Both the position numbers and the translations under genes were made by a program. Of a DNA stretch of 64,000 nt, positions 8,716 to 17,427 are shown piece after piece. Numbering within the stretch: position 1 is the first letter of the stretch; each line of letters begins with the position of its first letter. The stretch is from positions 186,001-250,000 of the forward strand of contig CAZNHZ010000001.1 in the NCBI GenBank assembly GCA_964573015.1. Direction: 5' to 3'. The DNA comes from JAPUDQ01 sp964573015 (GTDB taxonomy: Bacteria > Patescibacteriota > Saccharimonadia > Saccharimonadales > Saccharimonadaceae). Under the pieces are notes generated by a model. That model was not told the origin of the DNA. It worked only from the letters and a program-made list of their open reading frames with translations, and ran no database searches.

Positions 8716-10447
8716 TAGAGAACGATTTGTAGGATATGTTTCGTCGGTTACGGCTACTTCTGCCTGCATAACCTTTCCTAATGCTAAATTGCTCGATCGT
8801 TTTTATTATGACGGAGATATATTGCAAGGAGGATTGGTCGGCAATTATGTGATAATCGAGGGTTACGGCTCAGGCTTGCTCGCAAAAACAATACGAGTCG
8901 AGCTTTCTGATAAAAATACTACCTACAATAGTTTGGCAAACCTTAAAGAGAGTACTTCTCATCCTGTAGCTATAGTCGAGTTCCAATTATCTTTTGATTC
9001 ATTCAGTTTAGAAGGTCAGGGTGCTGGTATTGAACAGTACCCTGAGATCGGAGCGAAGGCTTATGCCTGCCCTGCAAGCATCCTGAGTAGGCTTATTGAT
9101 GACTTTGGTAGACCAAACAGCCAAGATAACCCTCCCGATGACTTGATCGAACTTGCGTGCCTAGATGCAAACCCATCCAAGAAAGTAAAAGTGTCAGCAA
9201 ATGCGTTACTGTCTAGGCATTGTGCCATAGTCGGCACAACTGGAAGTGGCAAGAGCTACACAACTGGAAAGTTAATAGAGGAGCTATGCAAAAAGGAGAA
9301 TACAAAGATACTGCTTCTCGACGCAACGGGAGAGTTTGCTGATTACGAGACTGAAGCAAACTGTGATCGTCTGGCGTTTGGAGAAAATGGAAACACCTTT
9401 TTCCCATACCAACAACTGACTGAAGGAGATCTGTTCGCTCTATTTAGGCCATCAGGTCAGAGCCAAGAACCAATGCTACAGCAGGCGATTAGAAGTCTGA
9501 AGTTGGCAAAACTTGAGCCAAATGCAACGTTTGTTGATGACGGACTAATAAAAAAGCCAGGTCTAAGTAAGACAGACTTTATGCAGAAGTATAATCATCA
9601 CCTGGAAGCTATTGAATCCCCAGAAGCAGATTTTGATATTAACAAATTGATGCAGCAGATTGAGTATGAATGTGTTTACGATAGCGGAGGATCATTTGCG
9701 TCGCCTGATTTTACAGTTTGGGGCAAGAAAAATGAAAGTATGCTAGGTTATTGCTCGAGTTTAATCAAAAGAATTTCAAACCTAAGAGTAAAAACCGACA
9801 TTTCAAAATTGTTTGGTTTTAAAGATTCACAAGTTCAAGGATATAAAAAATTCCTTGATGAATTTGAAAAATTTTATAACGATAACGATAAAAAACTTCT
9901 TATTGTAGATCTTTCCAAGATATCAAGTGAAGCAAATGTCAAAGACATATTCAGTAATGCTATCGGAAGATATTTTTTGGAAGGTGTCCGCAAGCAAACA
10001 GGGTTTTTTGCTGAATTCAAAAATAAACCACTGGTATTCATCGTAGATGAAGCACATCAAATTTTCGAAGTTTCTAAAGTTAAAGATGAGTTTTCAAACG
10101 AATATAAACTCGATGCATTTGAAAAAATTGCAAAAGAATCTAGAAAATTCGGTCTATTTTTATGTTTAAGTACGCAACGTCCAGCAGATATACCTGCTGG
10201 CGTATTGAGTCAAATGGGGACATTTATTGCACATCGACTTATTAATGAACGAGACATTCAAGCAATACGTAATTCAGTCCAAGATAGTTCAGCAGGAGTG
10301 CTGTCTTTCCTGCCATCATTTAGACGAGGACAAGCACTGCTAACTGGTAATGAATTCCCAATGCCGATTGTCATTCAAACAAACTTAATTGATGGTATTA
10401 AACCAAGATCAAGTACACCAATTCTGTTTGAGAAACAGGCTGACTGA
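8696..10447 (+). CDS. herA: HerA-type hexameric ATPase/helicase
   Basis: A 583-residue protein with an N-terminal HAS-barrel-like beta region (residues 1-110) and a FtsK/HerA ATPase core. Walker A is GTTGSGKSY (about 178-186), Walker B is VFIVDEAHQ (about 446), and a downstream STQRPADIPAGVLSQ segment carries the sensor and arginine-finger region. HerA forms hexameric rings that translocate DNA, usually with NurA; in SIR2-HerA defence the partner is the NADase encoded just upstream. No NurA gene is present, but a DUF2779 nuclease follows immediately (1-nt TGATG overlap) and could be the functional substitute; that is inference. The start overlaps SIR2 by 20 bp. Confidence 0.9.
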   Translation: MITSPFDRERFVGYVSSVTATSACITFPNAKLLDRFYYDGDILQGGLVGNYVIIEGYGSGLLAKTIRVELSDKNTTYNSLANLKESTSHPVAIVEFQLSFDSFSLEGQGAGIEQYPEIGAKAYACPASILSRLIDDFGRPNSQDNPPDDLIELACLDANPSKKVKVSANALLSRHCAIVGTTGSGKSYTTGKLIEELCKKENTKILLLDATGEFADYETEANCDRLAFGENGNTFFPYQQLTEGDLFALFRPSGQSQEPMLQQAIRSLKLAKLEPNATFVDDGLIKKPGLSKTDFMQKYNHHLEAIESPEADFDINKLMQQIEYECVYDSGGSFASPDFTVWGKKNESMLGYCSSLIKRISNLRVKTDISKLFGFKDSQVQGYKKFLDEFEKFYNDNDKKLLIVDLSKISSEANVKDIFSNAIGRYFLEGVRKQTGFFAEFKNKPLVFIVDEAHQIFEVSKVKDEFSNEYKLDAFEKIAKESRKFGLFLCLSTQRPADIPAGVLSQMGTFIAHRLINERDIQAIRNSVQDSSAGVLSFLPSFRRGQALLTGNEFPMPIVIQTNLIDGIKPRSSTPILFEKQAD

Positions 10448-11934
10448 TGCAGATCTCTAAGTCAGAATACATAATGTTTCTCAAGCACCCTGCTTGGCTA
10501 TGGCTTAAAAAACACGACAAAACTAAGCTTCCGCCGATAGATGACAATACTCAAGCAATATTTGATGCAGGTAATATGTTTGAGGCGTATGCCGAACAGT
10601 TATTTCCTAAGGGGTTCAGACTTGGTTTTGACAACTACCAAGAATACCTTACTCTCCCCCAGGCGACAGCAAAAGCCATTGCTGACGGCAATAAAACACT
10701 ATTTCAGGCACGTTTTGAGGCTGATAACATTACATGTATTTGTGATGTCGTACAGTTTATTAATGACAAGACTTTGGACTTGTTTGAAATCAAATCAAGT
10801 ACCAAAGCAAAGCCCGAGCACGAGCTTGATCTCGCATTTCAGATGACCGTACTTGAGCGGGCTGGATACACTGTGCGTAATGTGTCGGTTGTACACGTCA
10901 ATAACCAATATGTTCGTAGTGGAGCTATAGATCCAAAAGAACTCACGGATATAACAGAAGTAACTGATGCTGTGAGAGAGCTTCAAGATTTTACAAATCA
11001 GAAGATTACCGAAGCAACAGAGTTGCTAGCATCTGGCAATCACCCCGACTTCTCTCCTGTGCTCGCAGAAAAAAGTGCGTTTGGTGAATGGCTTGAGATT
11101 TATAAACATTTGAATGATTTTGAGTCTGGTAGTATTTACGATTTGTATCAGCTTGATAACAAAACCCTAAGCAACTTGAACGATGCAGGTATCAGGTTTA
11201 TCAAAGATATCCCAGAAAACTTTATATTAAAGCCCAAGCAAGCACTGCAAGTAGAGGCAACCAGGCTTGGACGACCAATAATTCACGCTGAAAAAATCAA
11301 AGAGTACCTAGACTCTTTTGTATTTCCCCTATATTTCTTTGATTACGAAACACTCGCTAGCCTTGTGCCGTACTTTGACGGCTTGCGACCATACCAGCAA
11401 CTCCCATTCCAGTATTCTTTGCACGTTCTAGAATCGCCTGACAGCGAGCTAAAACACTATGAATACCTACATAGAGAAAATAGTAATCCTGCTCGAACCC
11501 TAAGCGAAGCACTGAAGTCGCACATTGGCGATAAAGGTTCGGTCATAACCTGGAATATGGGCTTTGAAAAAAGTTGTAATATGCTCTTAGGTTCACTAGT
11601 GCTAGAGTTCACAAGCTTTTATGAGTCTTTAAACGAACGCATTGTTGATCTGATGATTCCATTTTCAAACGGTATGTACATTGATAAGGATTTTTGTGGC
11701 AGTGCTTCAATTAAAAGCGTGCTGCCTGTGCTTGTGCATGAGCTATCCTACAAAGCACTTGGCATTCAGGAAGGTGCATCGGCTCAACGCCTTTGGATGG
11801 AAGCCGTACTGGACGGCAAACGTGAAGAACAAAAACAACAGATACTCGAAGACTTAATGGAATACTGTAAGCTCGATACTCTCGCAATGGTTGAGATATA
11901 CAGAAAGCTTGTGGGTGTAGTTCGTGAGCACTAA
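10447..11934 (+). CDS. DUF2779 protein: Cas4/RecB-like nuclease plus RNase H-like exonuclease
   Basis: A 495-residue two-domain protein. The N-terminal half has a PD-(D/E)XK (Cas4/RecB-like) core, with Asp near residue 100 in CDVVQF and the E-x-K of FEIKSS near 114. The C-terminal half is the DUF2779 domain with DEDD-exonuclease-like features: FDYET near 297, WNMGFEKS near 358 and a final Asp in YCKLDT near 474. Neither the four-Cys iron-sulfur cluster of Cas4 nor a Cas neighbour is seen. It likely digests DNA ends exposed or fed by the HerA motor (inference). The start codon overlaps the HerA stop by one base, and the 3' end overlaps the PIN-like gene by 11 bp. Confidence 0.8.
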   Translation: MQISKSEYIMFLKHPAWLWLKKHDKTKLPPIDDNTQAIFDAGNMFEAYAEQLFPKGFRLGFDNYQEYLTLPQATAKAIADGNKTLFQARFEADNITCICDVVQFINDKTLDLFEIKSSTKAKPEHELDLAFQMTVLERAGYTVRNVSVVHVNNQYVRSGAIDPKELTDITEVTDAVRELQDFTNQKITEATELLASGNHPDFSPVLAEKSAFGEWLEIYKHLNDFESGSIYDLYQLDNKTLSNLNDAGIRFIKDIPENFILKPKQALQVEATRLGRPIIHAEKIKEYLDSFVFPLYFFDYETLASLVPYFDGLRPYQQLPFQYSLHVLESPDSELKHYEYLHRENSNPARTLSEALKSHIGDKGSVITWNMGFEKSCNMLLGSLVLEFTSFYESLNERIVDLMIPFSNGMYIDKDFCGSASIKSVLPVLVHELSYKALGIQEGASAQRLWMEAVLDGKREEQKQQILEDLMEYCKLDTLAMVEIYRKLVGVVREH

Positions 11935-12400
11935 GCAACTTATTCTGCTAGATAATAACGTCGTTGACAAAATTTGTTCGTTGAAGAAGCCAAGCTCAAT
12001 TGAATATGCAGTTACTGTTAGGTCAAATATTGATAATCCTGATTACTTAAAGAAATACAAAGAGTTAAAGGTTATTCCAAGCGTTGCTAGGTTTGGTCAT
12101 AGTGTATGGGATGGAGGCGAGGTTTGGGGCAGCGAAGAATCAACAAAGTTATCAAACGATCTTCTCGCACTTGGTGCTAATCAGAAAATTATTAAAGAGC
12201 CTGGAAAACAAACAAGCCATAATCAAAGAGATGACGCAGATATAATGACCGCAGCTTTTGTGAATAGCTGTTCAGTATTGATCTCGGATGATAAAAAATT
12301 TATGTTAAAAAGTGACGTAGTTACACTAATGAAGAAGTATGGTGTTTCGGTCATAAGTAGTGAAGATTTCATTTCTCAAATACTAACTAGAGAGTCGTAG
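11924..12400 (+). CDS. PIN-like domain protein
   Basis: A 158-residue protein from a GTG start that overlaps the DUF2779 gene by 11 bp. Acidic residues are spaced as in PIN ribonucleases: LLDNN at residues 8-12, DDADIMTA near 104 and LISDDKKF near 123, all compatible with a metal site. No antitoxin gene precedes it, so a stand-alone toxin is less likely than an operon component such as an RNase effector that degrades host or phage RNA. Assignment rests on motif spacing only. It is followed 5 nt later by the last gene of the operon. Confidence 0.6.
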   Translation: MSTKQLILLDNNVVDKICSLKKPSSIEYAVTVRSNIDNPDYLKKYKELKVIPSVARFGHSVWDGGEVWGSEESTKLSNDLLALGANQKIIKEPGKQTSHNQRDDADIMTAAFVNSCSVLISDDKKFMLKSDVVTLMKKYGVSVISSEDFISQILTRES

Positions 12401-12405
12401 ATAGA

Positions 12406-13233
12406 ATGTCAAAAAATCTCGGAAGAATCGTGGATATTACTGGAAAAGTTCCAGGCAAGAATAACGTCTTATTACAAAGTGCCCCAGACGATCAGCTTCT
12501 AAAAATATGCGTTGGAGAGTATTTAGAACGAGCTATAAAAGCTGAAGAAAAACTTGATATTGTAACAATGCAGAAAATACTTAAAGCTCGTGCCGATAAG
12601 GTTAAAGAGCTCAATCACTATAAATTCGAACCCAACCAAAGAATTGATGACCTTATAGGCATTCTAATGATTGCCAGATCAATAAGTCAATCAAAAGGAA
12701 TAAAATTCGTGCCAGCGTGGCAAAGAGCTAAGCAAGGCAAGAATATGAAGCTATTTACAGGCAAGGAGAGTTGGGATGGTTTTATTTACGAACACGTCCC
12801 GCTAGGTGCAGAAAAACCGTCTATGAAAGTAGACACTATACCGATAGAACTCAAATCATTAATGATTAACCCCTACAAAGATAAATTCGATAGTTTGATC
12901 GACCTATTACAAAAGAAGATGCCAAAATTTAGTAAGCACTTTCAAGGAGAAGGCACTATATGTGGAATCTTAATCCTTCCATATGCTACAGACCCAAAGA
13001 ATACATCCCTATCCTTTGACGTTAAGGAAGCTACAGAAATAGTTAATAAACACGTTAATTTCGCAGCAATCGGATGTTTACTGTTCCTCGATGTTAAGAC
13101 CCACGAAGATGGCGATACAGTAATTTCAGTAAAATGTCATTTCGTTAATAAGAATCCAGTATTAGCAGAAAACGGGAATATTGATAACATTGCTCTTTTT
13201 GATATGACACTTGCAAAATTTAGGAAGGATTAG
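12406..13233 (+). CDS. Unknown operon protein, possible PD-(D/E)XK nuclease
   Basis: A 275-residue cytosolic protein that I do not recognise as a named family. A SWDGF segment near residue 122 and IPIELKS near residue 146 are spaced like the Asp and Glu-X-Lys of PD-(D/E)XK nucleases, followed by a conserved-looking beta-rich half (GTICGILILPY, FAAIGCLLFLDV). If so, it would be another nuclease or a sensor of the defence operon. It starts 5 nt after the PIN-like gene and converges with the zinc-finger gene, overlapping its 3' end by 14 bp. Low-GC codon use matches the other operon genes. Confidence 0.5.
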   Translation: MSKNLGRIVDITGKVPGKNNVLLQSAPDDQLLKICVGEYLERAIKAEEKLDIVTMQKILKARADKVKELNHYKFEPNQRIDDLIGILMIARSISQSKGIKFVPAWQRAKQGKNMKLFTGKESWDGFIYEHVPLGAEKPSMKVDTIPIELKSLMINPYKDKFDSLIDLLQKKMPKFSKHFQGEGTICGILILPYATDPKNTSLSFDVKEATEIVNKHVNFAAIGCLLFLDVKTHEDGDTVISVKCHFVNKNPVLAENGNIDNIALFDMTLAKFRKD

Positions 13234-13882
13234 CATCGTTCTTTTTCTTGCGTTTCTGCTCCTGGTCAATTTCAATTAAGATATCAAAAAATCGAGTCAG
13301 ACTCTTAAGCTCTTCGTCGCTCAACTCTCGGTTCTCGTTTTTCTTTTGCAGATACTTCTTGCGTTTTTCCATAGCTTGACGAAGAACATCGCCAACATTA
13401 GGGTTCTCGCGTCTCAGTATAATTGTCTTGCCACTTTTTGTAGTTCTCGCCTTGATGTGTCCATTTCTGATTAAGCTATGGATAGTCTGAGTTGGCAGAT
13501 TACACATTTCAGCAAGCAAATCAGGCGTGATATGCTTTTCATTCTTCTTGTCAGTGAAAACGTATTGAGGGAACAACTTTGTATCAAATGCCTCTTGGCA
13601 ACCCAAGCACTTAAGGCCGTTTTTGTCATACCATATATCGCCCCAAACGGTTTGTTTGCACAATGAGCAGTTTCGACCTTTGCTTTCTAAAGAAAACCCC
13701 TTTGGTTCAGTTTTTATTCTTTGCTTCCATCTCTCTTGCTCAAGATGCCCCTCCTGAAGCGTTTTAACGAGGCTTACAAGCGAGTTTGCTTGATTTCGCA
13801 TATCTGCATCATCTTTGTACTTTATGCCTTGCTTGTCGCTTATTCGTTTGAACTCTGCGTAAGCTTCTTTTGATAACATCAT
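13220..13882 (-). CDS. Zinc-finger/HTH DNA-binding protein, candidate regulator of the defence island
   Basis: A 220-residue basic protein. A four-Cys zinc knuckle (CSLCKQ...CLGCQ, about residues 70-95) is followed by a helix-turn-helix-like region (ITPDLLAEMCNLPTQTIHSL, then INGHIKAR-like wing) that resembles excisionase/MerR-type folds, and a coiled basic tail rich in Lys and Glu. The ATG at 13882 is preferred because GGAGG lies 8 nt upstream; the frame is open to a TTG at 13897. It converges on the operon. A role as repressor of the operon or as a mobile-element protein is inference from position. Confidence 0.55.
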   Translation of the reverse strand: MMLSKEAYAEFKRISDKQGIKYKDDADMRNQANSLVSLVKTLQEGHLEQERWKQRIKTEPKGFSLESKGRNCSLCKQTVWGDIWYDKNGLKCLGCQEAFDTKLFPQYVFTDKKNEKHITPDLLAEMCNLPTQTIHSLIRNGHIKARTTKSGKTIILRRENPNVGDVLRQAMEKRKKYLQKKNENRELSDEELKSLTRFFDILIEIDQEQKRKKKNDANPS

Positions 13883-13919
13883 AATTTGACCCTCCAACCG
13901 TGTAGGTATATTCTACCAA

Positions 13920-14027
13920 CTACAAGGCTAGTAGTGTATGGAGCTCACCGTTAAGAAAGTCAAAGCTGTCTATTTCGGTCTCCAACTCATCTATGAACGC
14001 CTGCCAAGATAATTGTTTACAAATCAT
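13920..14027 (-). CDS. Possible 35-residue peptide
   Basis: A short reading frame on the same strand as, and upstream of, the zinc-finger gene. The peptide has an amphipathic acidic centre (FIDELETEIDSFDFL). The frame is open further upstream to a TTG at about 14069. The region lies divergently from the kinase gene at 14092. There is no clear Shine-Dalgarno. It may simply be a non-coding intergenic stretch. Confidence 0.25.
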   Translation of the reverse strand: MICKQLSWQAFIDELETEIDSFDFLNGELHTLLAL

Positions 14028-14091
14028 CACAGATTTATTTATTGTAACGACATATGTTTGCTGATGATTCAATTTGTTATACTGGTTGCAT

Positions 14092-14727
14092 ATGAAGTCA
14101 CTTAGTTCTGTCAGCCCGATGATTGTGATGATGGTTGGTATTCCTGGTTCGGGCAAGAGTCATTTCGCCCGGCAGTTTGCGGAGGTGTTTCAGACGCCGC
14201 TTGTCAGTTACGACAAGACCCAATACTTGCTATTTGCCGAACCACAATTCTCGAAAGACGAAGAGTTAATAATTGCCAGTATCATGAACAGTCAGATAAA
14301 AGAGCTGCTCAAAACTCAAAAAAGCTTCATAATCGACGGCGCCCTCAATTCCAAAGCGGCTCGCATGGAAGTCAGTCGGCTTGCCAAGCGTCATGATTAC
14401 GGCCTGTTAACGGTTTGGGTGCAGACCGATAACGAATCTGCCAAGACTCGCGCTACCAAACGCAGCAAACGGCGTGATGGCGACAAATTTAATCATTCGC
14501 TATCGGCCGATCAATTTGCCGGTTATGCCAAACGCATCAATCCGCCTGACCTCAAAGAGAACCATGTAGTAATAAGCGGCAAACACACATTTGCTTCGCA
14601 GGCCAAAGCAGTTCTCAAAAAAATCGTTTCGCCACGTACGACCTCGCTTCAATCTGAGGCCCGACCGTTACAGACATCTCTATCTCCTCGGCCGGCATCG
14701 TCCAAACGAACTCCGATCGTATCGTGA
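14092..14727 (+). CDS. P-loop kinase-like ATPase
   Basis: A 211-residue protein with an N-terminal Walker A GIPGSGKSH near residue 18 and a downstream DGALNSKAAR / RATKRSKRRDGD basic region, as in zeta-toxin/T4 polynucleotide kinase-like AAA_33 proteins. The substrate is unknown; these enzymes phosphorylate nucleic acid ends or small molecules. The start at 14092 is chosen because an extended -10 (TGTTATACT, ending at 14083) lies 8 nt upstream, giving a leaderless mRNA. The stop overlaps the GTG of the metallopeptidase gene (GTGA), so the two are translationally coupled. The last 35 residues are low complexity. Confidence 0.7.
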   Translation: MKSLSSVSPMIVMMVGIPGSGKSHFARQFAEVFQTPLVSYDKTQYLLFAEPQFSKDEELIIASIMNSQIKELLKTQKSFIIDGALNSKAARMEVSRLAKRHDYGLLTVWVQTDNESAKTRATKRSKRRDGDKFNHSLSADQFAGYAKRINPPDLKENHVVISGKHTFASQAKAVLKKIVSPRTTSLQSEARPLQTSLSPRPASSKRTPIVS

Positions 14728-15425
14728 TAGCCAAAGAGTATGCCGACGCAGAATTCGGTCGGGTGACAATAAAACGTCTCTCGAGCGCCAAATACGTGCG
14801 TGTGCGAGTCACGCCGAGCGGTCAGCTGCGTGCGACTATGCCGAAATTTGCACCAACCTTACTGCTAAAAAATCTTATCGATCGATCTCGTAATGAATTG
14901 CGTCAAGCTATAGCCGATTTAAGCAGCGCTGGGCCGCCGATCTATCACGACGGCATGCAGGTTGGTGCTTCACACAGGATCGTCATCCATCAGGGCACAC
15001 GCAGCTCGGCACGTCGCCATGATTTGTTAATCCACTGGACATTACCGGCCGGTGCAGATTATCGTGATCCTGCCAATCAGATGGTTGTCCAAAAAGCTGT
15101 TCGCAAAGCTCTCGATATCGAAGCCAAGGCTTATCTACCTCGACGTCTCGACTATCTGGCGCGTCAAGGAAACTTTGTCTATGAAGCAGTGCGTTATGGC
15201 AACGCCAAAGGACGATGGGGCAGCTGCAGCAATCGTGGTATCATCAGGCTAAATGTAGCACTGATGAATCTGCCCAAGCCATTGATTGATTATGTCATGG
15301 TGCATGAGCTGGCTCATACCCAGCAGCTCAATCACTCGACAGATTTTTGGCAAATAGTCGCAGAGCATTATCCTGATTACAAAAATGCCAGAAAACTGCT
15401 AAAAAACTATAGTCCTTATCTATAA
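14724..15425 (+). CDS. YgjP-like (DUF45) zinc metallopeptidase-fold protein
   Basis: A 233-residue protein whose C-terminal half carries HELAHTQQLNHSTDFW, the HExxH zinc motif plus downstream His of the SprT/WSS1-like YgjP (DUF45) family, preceded by the conserved GRWGSCSNRG strand. The N-terminal half is the family's beta domain. Members of this family have been annotated both as metal-dependent hydrolases and as UTP pyrophosphatases. It starts with GTG overlapping the upstream kinase stop. Length is typical. A histidine kinase gene with its own promoter follows 25 bp later. Confidence 0.85.
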   Translation: MIAKEYADAEFGRVTIKRLSSAKYVRVRVTPSGQLRATMPKFAPTLLLKNLIDRSRNELRQAIADLSSAGPPIYHDGMQVGASHRIVIHQGTRSSARRHDLLIHWTLPAGADYRDPANQMVVQKAVRKALDIEAKAYLPRRLDYLARQGNFVYEAVRYGNAKGRWGSCSNRGIIRLNVALMNLPKPLIDYVMVHELAHTQQLNHSTDFWQIVAEHYPDYKNARKLLKNYSPYL

Positions 15426-15450
15426 TTCTCGTGGTATACTAAGACCAGTT

Positions 15451-17112
15451 ATGGGTGGAACATCGGCTGCGTCTACAGACAAATATTCATTGATGCAATG
15501 GCAGGTATTGCGACGTATATCTGTAGTATGGGCGCTTTTTATCATCCTATACGGTATAGCCGCCGAACTTAATTGGGTGTCGCGTTCGCCGCTTTATACA
15601 TCGCTAAACACTTTGATTATCTGTAGTGTAGTCGTTTTGTTGGCAGTAACGATTTACTATAAGCCGCTCAATTCAAATACCAGCCGTTTAACGTGGTTTG
15701 TCATACCGTTTCATACACTTGGTATATTGCTACCGATTTGTCTGACTGGGTTTTTAAACCCCGTCACTGTGTTTTGGGTGATTTTGATTGCCGTAACCGG
15801 TATGTTTTTTGGCCGTCTAGCCATAATGTTTAGTGGTGCGGTTTTGTTTATCACCAGCTTGGTCATGATTGCTATCGGCTATCATCCTGGCAGTCTTATA
15901 AATGGTGTCATGGCTATGAATATCCTGAGCTTGACAATCGTTATCATAATTTTGTCATGCTTTGTGTATAGCTTACACCAAGTGCGCCAAAGCGAACATG
16001 AAGATCACGTGGTTAGCGAGCAAAAACGCACCTATGAGCAAAATCGGCTGCTAACTCTAATCAATAGCCTAAACGAAGCCGTCATCAGTATAAATGCCAA
16101 AGGCGTGGTACAACTCTACAACGCCGCTACGCTTAATCTACTCGATACCAACCAAAGTCTAACTGGCAGAAAAATTGATGATGTTTTGCCGCTCACTACC
16201 GAATCGGACAGTCAATACCAATTGTTCGAGGAGCTTGAGCGGGGCAGTCCCACACTGTTGCGTAATGACTTAATTTTTAGGTTTGAGGACGGCGAGACAA
16301 TTAATGTCGCCATAAGCAGTTCGCGGGTTCGCGATCGCAGCAACGAAATTGTTGGCTACATTATCGTCCTAAGAGACATTACCCGCGAAAAAAGCCTCGA
16401 TGAAGAGCGCGACGAATTTATATCAGTCGTTTCTCATGAGCTACGGACTCCGATAACTATTACCGAGGGAACAATCTCGAACGCCAAGATGCTAATCGCC
16501 AAGGGCGCATCGCCAAAGGTTGTAGCCGATGCGCTAGGCGCAGCCCATGAACAAACCTTGTATCTGGCGCGTATTATCAATGACCTTAGTACACTGTCAC
16601 GAGCCGAGCGAGGAGTCGGCAGTGAAAAAGAACGGATAAATGTTCAGCAGTTTGTTCATGAAATTTACAAAGATTTTCAACCGAAAGTGGCACAAAAAAA
16701 ATTGGCTTTCAACTTAGACATCAGCGGCAATCCGGGGTATGTCAAGGTCAGCCGGCTCTACCTCGAAGAAATTTTGCAGAACTTTCTTACAAATGCTATC
16801 AAGTACACTCCAAGCGGATCGATAGATTTCATCGTCAAGGTTATCAATTCGCAAGTAGTTTTTGCAGTTAAAGATACCGGAATCGGCATTAGCAAAAAAG
16901 AGCACAAAAAAGTTTTTGATAAATTTTATCGATCAGAAGATTATCGGACACGCGAAACCAACGGCACGGGACTGGGACTGTACATTGTGCAAAAACTGGC
17001 ACGAAAAGTCGATACAAAGGTCGAGATTGTCAGCAGTCTCAATCAAGGATCAACTTTTTCAGTTAGAATTCCGCTCACGACTAGTGTTGACAATAACAAA
17101 GAAGAGCGCTAA
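15451..17112 (+). CDS. Membrane sensor histidine kinase (PAS-HisKA-HATPase)
   Basis: A 553-residue kinase. About six hydrophobic segments occupy residues 20-180, then a PAS domain (about 195-305), a HisKA dimerisation helix with the phospho-acceptor in SHELRTP (about residue 329), and an HATPase domain with N box NFLTNAIKY, G1 DTGIGIS and G2 GTGLGLYIV. There is no linked response regulator, so it is an orphan here. An extended -10 (TGGTATACT, 15432-15440) lies 10 nt before the ATG, implying a near-leaderless transcript. The signal sensed is unknown; the membrane half looks MASE-like but no class can be assigned. Confidence 0.85.
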   Translation: MGGTSAASTDKYSLMQWQVLRRISVVWALFIILYGIAAELNWVSRSPLYTSLNTLIICSVVVLLAVTIYYKPLNSNTSRLTWFVIPFHTLGILLPICLTGFLNPVTVFWVILIAVTGMFFGRLAIMFSGAVLFITSLVMIAIGYHPGSLINGVMAMNILSLTIVIIILSCFVYSLHQVRQSEHEDHVVSEQKRTYEQNRLLTLINSLNEAVISINAKGVVQLYNAATLNLLDTNQSLTGRKIDDVLPLTTESDSQYQLFEELERGSPTLLRNDLIFRFEDGETINVAISSSRVRDRSNEIVGYIIVLRDITREKSLDEERDEFISVVSHELRTPITITEGTISNAKMLIAKGASPKVVADALGAAHEQTLYLARIINDLSTLSRAERGVGSEKERINVQQFVHEIYKDFQPKVAQKKLAFNLDISGNPGYVKVSRLYLEEILQNFLTNAIKYTPSGSIDFIVKVINSQVVFAVKDTGIGISKKEHKKVFDKFYRSEDYRTRETNGTGLGLYIVQKLARKVDTKVEIVSSLNQGSTFSVRIPLTTSVDNNKEER

Positions 17113-17117
17113 ACTTG

Positions 17118-17151
17118 ACTTGACTGGCTGCGTAAGCAGTCTTTTTTAGTG
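17118..17151 (+). terminator. Probable intrinsic terminator after the histidine kinase
   Basis: Imperfect hairpin built on CTGC GTAA GCAG within GACTGGCTGCGTAAGCAGTC, followed by TTTTTT. It lies directly after the kinase stop and before the secE ribosome-binding site (GGAAGGACACC). Confidence 0.55.
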
Positions 17152-17169
17152 GAATAAAGGAAGGACACC

Positions 17170-17427
17170 ATGGCAAAGTCAACCAACACCAGGCCAACCA
17201 CTCAAACGGCAAAATTTCGCTTGCCACGATTACGACGCAAGCAACCAAAAGAAAATGTCGGTTATTTCGCCGGTGCTTGGCGCGAACTCAAACAAGTACG
17301 TTGGCCCGATCGCAAAGCAAGCTGGAGTCTGACCTTGGCAGTAATTTTGTTTTCGCTATTTTTTGCTGCGCTTATTTTGGGTCTTGATTTCGCATTTAAC
17401 GAACTATTCAGAAAGGTAATTCTCTAA
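17170..17427 (+). CDS. secE: Preprotein translocase subunit SecE
   Basis: An 85-residue protein with a basic N-terminal tail, the conserved amphipathic segment AWRELKQVRWPDRKASW (about 37-53) and one C-terminal membrane helix. This is the minimal bacterial SecE, which clamps SecY in the plasma-membrane Sec channel. It is preceded by GGAAGGA and overlaps the nusG start (stop TAA and ATG share a base). The secE-nusG-rplK-rplA order is the classical bacterial one. Confidence 0.93.
   Translation: MAKSTNTRPTTQTAKFRLPRLRRKQPKENVGYFAGAWRELKQVRWPDRKASWSLTLAVILFSLFFAALILGLDFAFNELFRKVIL

Noticed and set aside
10447..11934. Cas4 of a CRISPR system
   Set aside because: The PD-(D/E)XK part is Cas4-like but lacks the Cys cluster, carries a DUF2779 domain and has no cas neighbours.
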